Assembly (NCBI GenBank): GCA_964394565.1
Contig: CAYMYA010000002.1
Coordinates: 1-64,000, forward strand
From: CAIKHN01 sp964394565
Lineage (GTDB): Bacteria; Patescibacteriota; Patescibacteriia; UBA9934
DNA length: 64,000 nucleotides
Direction: 5' to 3'
The notes below the pieces were generated by a model. That model did no database searches. It was not told the DNA's origin and worked only from the letters and a program-made list of their open reading frames with translations. The translations under genes were made by a program, and so were the position numbers. Shown one piece after another: positions 57,434 to 64,000 of this stretch. Positions within the stretch are counted from its first letter, which is position 1; each line of letters begins with the position of its first letter.

Positions 57434-58909
57434 ATGCGTCTTCAACCCGTTATTGGCATCGAAACTCACGTCGAACTCAACACAGCAACAAAAATGTTCT
57501 GCGGATGTGCTGCACATGGCGATCTTTCTCACCCGAACATCAATGTATGCCCGACCTGCATGGGGCACCCCGGCACACTCCCAGTACCAAACGCTAAAGC
57601 GCTCCACCATGCGGTGCTGCTTGGCCTTGCACTCAATGGCACGATTACTGAGCATTCAAAATTCGATCGGAAGCATTATTTTTATCCGGATCTTCCGAAA
57701 GCGTACCAGATTTCTCAGTTCGATCTCCCCATTATGACTGCCGGCGAACTCGATGTTGACGTTCCAAACGTTGGCACGTCGCGGATTGGTATCGAGCGCA
57801 TGCATTTGGAAGAAGATTCCGCAAAAAATATTCATGGTGACGACGGCAAAACCTACATTGATTTCAATCGCGCAAGCGTGCCATTGTGTGAGATTGTGAC
57901 GAAGCCGGATTTTCGCAGTGCAGCGGAAGCGAAGGCTTACGTCCAGGAACTCCGACTGCTCGTACGAACACTCGGTATTTCTGATGGCGACCTTGAGCGC
58001 GGGCACTTGCGGTGCGACGTAAACGTCTCCTTGCGCGAGGTCGATGAAACCGGAACGCCTGTTGGCCCATTGAATCCGAAAACGGAAATTAAAAACATCA
58101 ACTCATTTCGTGCCATTGAGCGCGCAATCCAGTACGAAATTGCACGACAAACCGATTTGTGGCATGCGGGTACTCCGCCAACAACAACTACAACGCGCGG
58201 CTGGAACGACACCACACAAACCACAGAGGCACAGCGTACCAAAGAAGATTCCGCAGATTACCGGTATTTCCCGGAACCAGACATTCCGCCGCTCGATTTG
58301 CGTCACCTTGTTACCGATATCCGCAACCGCATTCCAGAACTCCCCCATGCCAAACGCGAGCGGTTCGTTTCGGAATACGGGTTTAAGCCAGACGATGCCC
58401 GTTTCATGATTGACGAGAGTGCGCTCGCGCACTTCGTCGAAGCACTCATGTCTGAAGTATTCGCAGATGCAACAGATGACGAGAAACCTGGCCTTGCAAA
58501 ACTCGCTTCCAGCTGGCTGATCACCAAATTCCCGAGTGTCCTTGCAGCACAAGCAAAAACATACAGCACTGCAACCGTCACGCCAGAAAACTTCTCTGAA
58601 CTCCTTCTGCGCGTTGCTCGTCGTCAACTGACGGCGCAGAAAGCACTCGAAGTACTCACAAAAATGGAGGCGGATGGATGCGACCCAGACGACGCAATCG
58701 AAGTACTCGGCGGTACTACGGTAAGCGACGAGAACGCAATCGATGCGATCGTGACTGAGGTGCTCAATGCGAATCCCAATGAAGTGACGCGCTATAAAAA
58801 CGGAGAAACCAAACTTCTACCGTTTTTCCTTGGTCAAGTAATGAAGACATCCAAAGGTAATGCAGATCCCGCAGTCGCCACGCAAGCCCTGAAAAAGGCA
58901 CTCACGTAA
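57434..58909 (+). CDS. gatB: Aspartyl/glutamyl-tRNA amidotransferase subunit B
   Basis: GatB binds the misacylated tRNA and holds the kinase site of GatCAB. The N-terminus shows QPVIGIETHVELNTATKMFCGCA, VCPTCMGHPGTLPVPN (with zinc Cys), KHYFYPDLPKAYQISQFDLP, IGIERMHLEEDSAKNIH and SLREVDETGTPVG. A C-terminal GatB/YqeY helical domain ends in LKKALT. At 491 residues it is complete. gatA and gatC are not in the window. Confidence 0.97.
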   Translation: MRLQPVIGIETHVELNTATKMFCGCAAHGDLSHPNINVCPTCMGHPGTLPVPNAKALHHAVLLGLALNGTITEHSKFDRKHYFYPDLPKAYQISQFDLPIMTAGELDVDVPNVGTSRIGIERMHLEEDSAKNIHGDDGKTYIDFNRASVPLCEIVTKPDFRSAAEAKAYVQELRLLVRTLGISDGDLERGHLRCDVNVSLREVDETGTPVGPLNPKTEIKNINSFRAIERAIQYEIARQTDLWHAGTPPTTTTTRGWNDTTQTTEAQRTKEDSADYRYFPEPDIPPLDLRHLVTDIRNRIPELPHAKRERFVSEYGFKPDDARFMIDESALAHFVEALMSEVFADATDDEKPGLAKLASSWLITKFPSVLAAQAKTYSTATVTPENFSELLLRVARRQLTAQKALEVLTKMEADGCDPDDAIEVLGGTTVSDENAIDAIVTEVLNANPNEVTRYKNGETKLLPFFLGQVMKTSKGNADPAVATQALKKALT

Positions 58910-58913
58910 AAAC

Positions 58914-59345
58914 TTACTTTTTTACTGGAGGCCTTGCCAATGGCCGCGTATCACCGCCCCGTGCGCCAGAAACAGGGCGCCTTGCTTCGTCGAGCATCTC
59001 TTCTCGTGTTGTATCAAATGAAGGATATCGACGCGCCATTGCCGCTGAGACCGTCGGGACTTCATCCGCTTCCTCAAGCGTTGTTGGGCCACGCAGACGC
59101 GACGGCTCATTGTTCGCCCGATATTCCAAAAGCGCCGCACGCCGCACCTGTAAACGAAAAAATTCCTCCCGAGGCATTCCCTGAATGTTTCGTAGCTTCT
59201 CCCGAATAGCTAAAAGCTCCGCTTCAATGTCGGTTTCCGGCGTAAGGGTAAGCATTTCCGCGGCAACTTCTTCCGAATCTGTTTTTCGTGCTGTACCCTC
59301 TTTTCTGCGCTCGGGAATATACCCCGATCCTTCCATCTTTTTCAT
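58914..59345 (-). CDS. Unknown charged protein downstream of miaA
   Basis: The 143-residue protein is not recognised. It is highly charged and mostly helical, with TPETDIEAELLAIREKLRNIQ and EEFFRLQVRRAALLEYR, and a disordered Arg/Pro tail (ARRPVSGARGGDTRPLARPP). The start overlaps the miaA stop as ATGA, and the stop is five bases from the convergent gatB stop. It could be a small adaptor protein, but no function can be inferred. Confidence 0.55.
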   Translation of the reverse strand: MKKMEGSGYIPERRKEGTARKTDSEEVAAEMLTLTPETDIEAELLAIREKLRNIQGMPREEFFRLQVRRAALLEYRANNEPSRLRGPTTLEEADEVPTVSAAMARRYPSFDTTREEMLDEARRPVSGARGGDTRPLARPPVKK

Positions 59346-60331
59346 ATGCTCCCAAGAAAAGATTCTGCGGCGCGCACGGCTTCTTGCGCGCTCTTTACCC
59401 ACAGTATACGCGAATCCCGCCGAAACCATGTTTCTTGTCGTTTCGCGTAGTGATGTGTGTCGTACTTGATGCGTTTCACTGTGTCACGCAATGACTCTTT
59501 CTTCGCGAAAAAATCAGCGATCTGGCGATAGCCGATTCCGGTCATCGCTTGCGATTCCGGTCCGTACTGCTCCAGAAGCTTCCGCGCTTCGTCGACGAGG
59601 CCGTGACCGATCATTTCGTCCACGCGCTGATCGATGCGGGCGTAGAGTTCCTCTCGTGGAACATCAATACCAATCTGAAACGCGTCGTACATCGGCTCGC
59701 CAAATTCCTGATGTTCCGCGAGCGTTCCCCCGGTTGTTCGGAGAATTTCGAGGGCACGCACCAGGCGTCGGCGGTTTCGATCATCGATCGAGGCTGCAGC
59801 ATCTGGATCTCGCGTCGCAATCTCCTCGAGCACATCATTATCACTCATCGCATCGAGTTCGGCTCGCAACGCAGCGTCCGGTGCCGCTCCTGCAAAGTTT
59901 GGCCGATCAAGAATCGCACGGATGTACAAGCCGGTACCGCCGACGACGATCGGCACGTGGCCGCGTTCAAGAATCTCGGCGATTTTTTTATCCGCGTATT
60001 CCTGATATTGTGAAACCGTAAACGACTCGTCTGGGTCGACGAGATCAAATCCCCAATGCGGAATGGATTCCACCAGGCGGGGGCGATCCGAAAAAAGAAC
60101 ATCGATGTCCATCGAGCCTGCGACGCCCCCTCCAACTCCCCCTTGGTACAGTAGAGAACGTTCATCTGAAGCTGGCTTCGCCGTCCCAATATCCATTCCT
60201 CGATACACCGTCCGACTGTCCGCGGCCAAAATTTCTCCCCCAACCCGCCGAGCAACCTCAAGGCCGATTCCGGTTTTCCCAGAGCACGTCGGGCCACAAA
60301 TCACCACAATTTTCGGCAGATTTTGAATCAT
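59342..60331 (-). CDS. miaA: tRNA dimethylallyltransferase
   Basis: MiaA prenylates A37 of tRNAs that read UNN codons. The P-loop VVICGPTCSGKTGIGLEVARR is followed by EILAADSRTVYRGMDIGTAKP, HWGFDLVDPDESFTVSQYQ, PIVVGGTGLYIRAILD and RNRRRLVRALEI. The C-terminus has IGYRQIADFF and YAKRQETWFR. An insert after TAKP (about 20 residues with YQGGVGGG) is longer than in most. At 329 residues it is complete. Confidence 0.95.
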   Translation of the reverse strand: MIQNLPKIVVICGPTCSGKTGIGLEVARRVGGEILAADSRTVYRGMDIGTAKPASDERSLLYQGGVGGGVAGSMDIDVLFSDRPRLVESIPHWGFDLVDPDESFTVSQYQEYADKKIAEILERGHVPIVVGGTGLYIRAILDRPNFAGAAPDAALRAELDAMSDNDVLEEIATRDPDAAASIDDRNRRRLVRALEILRTTGGTLAEHQEFGEPMYDAFQIGIDVPREELYARIDQRVDEMIGHGLVDEARKLLEQYGPESQAMTGIGYRQIADFFAKKESLRDTVKRIKYDTHHYAKRQETWFRRDSRILWVKSAQEAVRAAESFLGSI

Positions 60332-60380
60332 ACTGCGTTATTCTATCACTTTCAGCGCAGATACTCCACGTATATAGGCC

Positions 60381-60409
60381 TTGTGCGATATACTTTTTTC
60401 TGCTAATGT
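60381..60409 (+). promoter_or_regulatory. Promoter of the 60.5 kb islet gene
   Basis: TTGTGC and TAATGT are 17 bases apart. The predicted start site is about 55 bases before the GTG start. A TATACT (60389-60394) nearby is an alternative -10 with a poor -35. Confidence 0.45.
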
Positions 60410-60471
60410 CAGCTGTTTCTCTACGTCAACCTCGACGCCGAGATTCACCCCCCCTGAACCCGGGAGTTCCC

Positions 60472-60993
60472 GTGTCCGAACCTGCCCTTCGTCTCATCCA
60501 CGGTGGCCGACCCGCCGACCCCCCGTGCGCCCACACCCCCCACGTCGCCGCCATGGCCGAGAGTCGCAACCCGGCCGGATGCACCGCGCAGCCCTACTGG
60601 TGGCGCTGGGCCGTCATCCAGTGCCTCCGCCACGGAAACTGGCTCTTCCCGCTCCCGCCCCTGTGGGCCGGTCACCGCATCCTCCGCGCCCTCCGCTCAT
60701 GGAGCATCCGCCGCGCGATGCAAGCCATGAAAGGCGAGCTCGGCTGGGATGGCACCGAGAACTTCAACTTCATCGCGGCGTTCGTCCGCGTGGAGGCAGG
60801 ACGACGTCGGGATCCCAGGTTCCGCGCCACGTGCGAACACGCGCTCCGGATTGGACGGATCACCATCCTCGGCCTCCCTGTGATCCTCGACGACGAGATC
60901 GACGATCAGGGGCAGAACGCCTTCATCCGCCACTTCGCCTGGACGGTGAGCCGCACGCGCGAGCACCCGCTCGCACGGCGCCTGAAGCCCTGA
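60472..60993 (+). CDS. Unknown GC-rich gene (islet at 60.5 kb)
   Basis: The 173-residue protein is not recognised. It has many Arg and Trp residues (YWWRWAVIQCLRHGNWLFPLPPLWAGH), a central amphipathic helix (LRSWSIRRAMQAMKGELG) and a C-terminal domain with ATCEHALRIGRITILGLPVILDDEIDDQ. A GTG start is chosen because GGGAG lies five bases before it; the upstream ATG at 60406 would fall inside the promoter. Composition is far more GC-rich than miaA and the gene at 61.1 kb. Its strong GCAA-capped terminator resembles the repeat R upper stem in design. Confidence 0.6.
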   Translation: MSEPALRLIHGGRPADPPCAHTPHVAAMAESRNPAGCTAQPYWWRWAVIQCLRHGNWLFPLPPLWAGHRILRALRSWSIRRAMQAMKGELGWDGTENFNFIAAFVRVEAGRRRDPRFRATCEHALRIGRITILGLPVILDDEIDDQGQNAFIRHFAWTVSRTREHPLARRLKP

Positions 60994-61026
60994 TGGGCGA
61001 GCCCCACACCCCGGCACCACGACGAG

Positions 61027-61058
61027 AGCCCCGATGTCCGCAAGGATGTCGGGGCTCC
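61027..61058 (+). terminator. Terminator of the 60.5 kb islet gene with GCAA loop
   Basis: GAGCCCCGATGTCC and GGATGTCGGGGCTC form a 14-bp stem with two G-U pairs and a GCAA loop. Confidence 0.75.
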
Positions 61059-61137
61059 TGCGCTTGTTATCCACCTTAATTGCAGAAAACTCAGCCAAAA
61101 ATTGATACACTATACGTGTATTTAATTTTGAACACGT

Positions 61138-62853
61138 ATGCCGCTCCAATCACGAAGTGAAGAACTCATGGCTCGCATTCCAAGGGCAGAACGCGCGCCA
61201 GTCATGCCAGTATCGCCGGAAGAAGAACCAGAAGTTGAATCGTTTAACGAGCGAGGAGAACGCATTCTTCAAGAGGCAGCAGCTCGCGTAAGCGCAACAT
61301 GGACCGGACTCCGTTCCCGTCTCTCTTCGTTTGGAGATCGATTACTCGGCGCAACAAAAACTGGCATCGGAGCGAGCGCTTCGGGACTTGAAACTGGCGC
61401 AACGATCGCCGGGCGAACAGCAGGAGGAGTACTGGATGTCGTAAAAGCGACCCCAACAATGGCTAAAGGCCTTAGAGAGCATCTTGGGCGTGAAGTATCC
61501 GAAATGAGTGCTACATATCACGACATGATCCGCCCGCGTGAAGCTGCGGACATGGAGGCCGTTAGTGATCTTGATTTGCGTATTCAAAGGATTAAAGACG
61601 TCATGGCCGGAATCAAGTTAGAATCAGCTCGCGATGGGCTTGTTCAGGAAATCTATCGCCTTGAAGATGAGAAGGCTAAGCTCCTTGATACCCCTCGCTA
61701 CACTCGCGGATCAAAGGCTGCTGCAGAAGCGCTCGTCGCAACAAAAGCCGGCTTACGGAGAGGCGCAGGAGCGGTTGGAACTGGACTCGCCACTGGCGCC
61801 ATGGGTGTCGCTGCGCTCGGCATGGAGGCCGCAAGTGGCATCGCAGAAGGTGGCCGCTGGGTTGGTGAAAAAGTCGGAGAAATGCGTGAGGAGCGACGCT
61901 TGGAGCAAGAAGAACGTCGCATTGAGCATGAAGAAGCATGTGTTGCGCGAGCAGAACTCTTCCTCATGGACGCCGCAGAGGCATCTGGCGAACCGGTACA
62001 GAAGCTCTCGCGAGAACAGCTTTTCGTTCTTGGCACGAAGCTTGAAGAATCACTGGCACGTCGCATTGCCGGAGGAGTCAAAGAACTTGGAAAAGCAGTG
62101 TTATTCGTCGACGATGTTGTTGATATCGGAAGAAATCTCAAGACTGGTGCACTCGACTTCGCAGCATTCGCTCGAAGCCCAAAAGATCGTGCATGGCTCA
62201 TGAGTGAACTTCAATCTGCCGGTGTTGAAATCCCGAGAGCTCTTTTGGGCGCCGGAAAAACTGTTGGAAGTAAACTCATCGTTGACCCGGCGATCCGTGG
62301 TCGCAAAGCGGTCGGACGTCTCGGAGCGAAGGCGGTAGCAGTCGGCGCAGGTTTAGCAATTGCCGGCGTCGAAGCGGCGGCAAACAGCGGCCCAGCACGC
62401 GCAGCGCAGGAGGCTGCAATTGCAAAATGGCAGGAGCATGGACCGGCAATCGAACAGGGATTCGCAAGTGGCGTAACCTCCCTCAACAAGTTTGCTGAAA
62501 ATGCACTCGACGTACCAGATGGAATGAATCGTGCGGCAAACGAACTGGGATCGCAGTTGAATACCGAGGCAACGAAGGCCTTCGGATTCTTTGATCGCAT
62601 GCGGAAATTGGTCGACAGTGCCGTCGCGGTTGCGCAACGCAAGTGGAATGAATTCATGCTTGAAGTTGCCCAGGGAGCCGCAAAGACTGAAAATCCAGAA
62701 CTTGTCGCACAAATTAGCGACGCAGTTGAAGCACTTGAAGCTGTTGAAGCAGAGGAAGCTCGTCCAACAAGCAGCCTTGATGCGCCTCCTGTGTCTCGGA
62801 CTGCGTTGCGACGGCCACGACCACAAACGATTCGTCCGACAACCGCTTCTTAA
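61138..62853 (+). CDS. Unknown Ala/Gly-rich protein with coiled coils
   Basis: The 571-residue protein is not recognised. After an acidic start come long Ala/Gly-rich helices (GASASGLETGATIAGRTAGG, LRRGAGAVGTGLATGAMGVAAL) and charged coiled coils (LDLRIQRIKDVMAGIK, MREERRLEQEERRIEHEEAC). A repeat of this mixture in the second half is followed by a Pro/Arg tail. There is no signal peptide or strong transmembrane helix; the Gly/Ala helices could insert weakly in membranes. Codon use is like the native genome, unlike the islet just upstream. It is ten bases from the next gene. Confidence 0.6.
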   Translation: MPLQSRSEELMARIPRAERAPVMPVSPEEEPEVESFNERGERILQEAAARVSATWTGLRSRLSSFGDRLLGATKTGIGASASGLETGATIAGRTAGGVLDVVKATPTMAKGLREHLGREVSEMSATYHDMIRPREAADMEAVSDLDLRIQRIKDVMAGIKLESARDGLVQEIYRLEDEKAKLLDTPRYTRGSKAAAEALVATKAGLRRGAGAVGTGLATGAMGVAALGMEAASGIAEGGRWVGEKVGEMREERRLEQEERRIEHEEACVARAELFLMDAAEASGEPVQKLSREQLFVLGTKLEESLARRIAGGVKELGKAVLFVDDVVDIGRNLKTGALDFAAFARSPKDRAWLMSELQSAGVEIPRALLGAGKTVGSKLIVDPAIRGRKAVGRLGAKAVAVGAGLAIAGVEAAANSGPARAAQEAAIAKWQEHGPAIEQGFASGVTSLNKFAENALDVPDGMNRAANELGSQLNTEATKAFGFFDRMRKLVDSAVAVAQRKWNEFMLEVAQGAAKTENPELVAQISDAVEALEAVEAEEARPTSSLDAPPVSRTALRRPRPQTIRPTTAS

Positions 62854-62862
62854 TTCCGTCCT

Positions 62863-63216
62863 ATGTCTCTACAGACCATTATCATCAACTCACCGCTCGA
62901 GAAAAAGGATAAAGACGCATTGCTCAAACGGCTTGAAACCGAAGGAGCGAGCGAATCCGTACTCGCAGACATCAAGTCCGCGCTTCAAGGGTTCATTGAT
63001 TCTGGGTTTAAGGAACTTGGAGTCGCCGCGGACATGAATGATCCGCGAGCAAAGGCGATTCAAACCGAATTTGATGAGCAGGTTGCACAAGCACAAGCGG
63101 AATACGAAGAGGAAATGGAAAACCTCAACATCGACGCTGCTGTTGCACAAGCAAAGGCGAATAAAGCACTTGACGCGGTGCAGACAGATGCAATTAAAGC
63201 AGGTCTCGCGGCGTAA
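62863..63216 (+). CDS. Unknown small helical protein
   Basis: The 117-residue protein is not recognised. It is almost all helix, with SPLEKKDKDALLKRLETEGA at the start and a central acidic coiled coil (FDEQVAQAQAEYEEEMENLN). No Cys or membrane segment is seen. It follows the large Ala-rich gene by nine bases and shares its terminator, so the two probably work together. Confidence 0.6.
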   Translation: MSLQTIIINSPLEKKDKDALLKRLETEGASESVLADIKSALQGFIDSGFKELGVAADMNDPRAKAIQTEFDEQVAQAQAEYEEEMENLNIDAAVAQAKANKALDAVQTDAIKAGLAA

Positions 63217-63265
63217 ACAACAATAAAACACCGCGCCGAATTGGCGCGGTGTTTTATTGTTGTTT
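63215..63265. terminator. Perfect 23-bp bidirectional terminator
   Basis: AAACAACAATAAAACACCGCG... pairs exactly with its complement around a GAATT loop, with A/T runs on both sides. It closes the plus-strand pair and thrS on the minus strand. Confidence 0.9.
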
Positions 63266-63266
63266 A

Positions 63267-64000
63267 TTACACCGGCAACTTCCCTGCTTCGACTGCACGG
63301 GTAATGAGATCGGATTGTGGAATGACGAGCGCATCGTCCGAGCCAAATACCTTTACCTGAATGTCGCCACCGTCGCGCTCCTTAGCGCCAACCACGATGG
63401 TCCAAGGCACTTTGTTCATTGCGGCGTCGCGAATCTTCTTCCCCACCTTCTCTGCAGAATCATCGAGCGCCACACGGAGCCCAGCGGCCTCGAGTGAATC
63501 CTTCATCGCCTTTGCCGCATCCAGATACTCATCGGCGACCGTTGCTACACGAATCTGCTCTGGTGCGAGCCACATTGGGAAGGCCCCGGCAAAGTGCTCA
63601 ATCATGACGCCAATGAACCGCTCAAGCGAACCAAGAATGGCGCGGTGGATCATCACCGGCCGCTGACGGCCGTTCTCTGCATCCACGTATTCGAGCTCGA
63701 ATCGTTCCGGAAGATTAAAGTCGAGCTGAATTGTCGCCAACTGCCATTCGCGACCAATCGCATCCGTCGCAATAAAGTCGATTTTTGGCCCATAAAACGC
63801 TGCCTCACCAACACCAAGGAAATATTCTTGACCCATGTCAGCGAGCAATTCCTTCAACGTCCCAACTGCCCTTTCCCACACCTCTGCCCCACCAAGATAC
63901 GCTTCCGGCTTTTCGGGATCGTTCACCGAAAGCCGCGCCTTCAACGGCATGCCGAATGCTTCGTAGAATTTCGCAATAATGTTCGCGATCGCGCGCGCCT
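63267..64000 (-). CDS. thrS: Threonyl-tRNA synthetase, 5' part beyond window
   Basis: ThrRS charges tRNA-Thr. The visible C-terminal part shows FYGPKIDFIATDAIGREWQLATIQLDFNLPERF, RPVMIHRAILGSLERFIGVMIEH and FPMWLAPEQIRVATVAD (motif 3 with its Arg, then the anticodon-binding domain), ending in SDLITRAVEAGKLPV. The frame continues to the right edge (AIANIIAKFYEAFGMPLK), so the catalytic N-terminal half and start are outside. About 244 residues are seen. Confidence 0.97.
   Translation of the reverse strand, partial: ARAIANIIAKFYEAFGMPLKARLSVNDPEKPEAYLGGAEVWERAVGTLKELLADMGQEYFLGVGEAAFYGPKIDFIATDAIGREWQLATIQLDFNLPERFELEYVDAENGRQRPVMIHRAILGSLERFIGVMIEHFAGAFPMWLAPEQIRVATVADEYLDAAKAMKDSLEAAGLRVALDDSAEKVGKKIRDAAMNKVPWTIVVGAKERDGGDIQVKVFGSDDALVIPQSDLITRAVEAGKLPV

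Noticed and set aside
1..64000. Alternative genetic code with TGA as glycine
   Set aside because: Many intact housekeeping genes end at TGA and four start/stop overlaps are ATGA, so TGA is a stop.
1..64000. tRNA, rRNA, tmRNA or RNase P genes
   Set aside because: No cloverleaf, T-loop GGTTCGAATCC-like sequence or rRNA core was recognised on either strand by eye; a covariance search was not possible.

Overview
The window reads as a chromosomal segment of a Candidate Phyla Radiation (Patescibacteria) type bacterium. The reasons are compact housekeeping genes, many exported proteins of families typical of that group (DUF4012, DUF3048, Ycf48-like propeller surface proteins, SIMPL, DoxX), a small EF-Ts, a TM0106-type RecB-like nuclease, a DHFR-thymidylate synthase fusion and a divergent short MetK. 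TGA is used as an ordinary stop (lexA-dinB operon, miaA and several ATGA start/stop overlaps), so the genetic code is standard. I cannot name the lineage from sequence alone. No rRNA, tRNA, CRISPR array, transposase or integrase was recognised. Two runs of 100 N (13888-13987 and 38138-38237) are assembly gaps.

Layout. 1-6.7 kb: cell-envelope genes on the minus strand (mreB, DUF4012, two glycosyltransferases, a TsaB-like protein, a winged-helix regulator), then a divergent membrane protein. 9-10.1 kb: a GC-rich radical SAM gene with a leader hairpin. 10.2-12.6 kb: a TrmB-like regulator, DoxX, and rplJ-rplL with a structured leader. 12.9-14.9 kb: a GC-rich, cassette-like array of unknown genes separated by near-identical foldable repeats. 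15-24.4 kb: surface protein, xseAB, RecB-like nuclease, cyclophilin lipoprotein, metK. 24.6-25.5 kb: another GC-rich unknown gene. 25.5-28.4 kb: lexA-dinB SOS operon with two unannotated small ORFs. 28.4-39.2 kb: enolase, PGK, NDH-2, GAPDH, tsf-rpsB, queA. 39.3-39.7 kb: GC-rich membrane protein gene. 39.8-44.2 kb: rpmE-prfA-prmC, DUF3048, rplY. 44.3-51.1 kb: rodA/ftsW, gyrB, secE-nusG-rplK-rplA. 51.2-55.7 kb: C39-like peptidase and a dTMP-synthesis cluster (nucleotidyltransferase, dCMP deaminase, HIT protein, DHFR-TS, dUTPase). 55.8-60.3 kb: two membrane proteins, gatB, miaA. 60.4-61.1 kb: a fifth GC-rich unknown gene. 61.1-64 kb: two unknown Ala-rich/coiled-coil genes and the 3' part of thrS.

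The most unusual signal is the set of five GC-rich islets (radical SAM at 9.1 kb, array at 12.9 kb, and single genes at 24.6, 39.3 and 60.5 kb) placed between ordinary housekeeping genes. Most have their own sigma70-like promoter, a strong Shine-Dalgarno site and a GC-rich terminator hairpin, like phage 'morons' or mobile cassettes. The 12.9 kb islet repeats a 50-nt element with a GCAA-capped stem after each gene. A second strong signal is a pair of long hairpins (11.03 kb and 42.2 kb) with the same apical domain and compensatory base changes, suggesting a structured RNA or a mobile palindromic element in convergent intergenic regions. A symmetric four-half-site operator over the lexA -10 box and paired palindromes flanking a PaaX/Cas2-like regulator are further regulatory leads.
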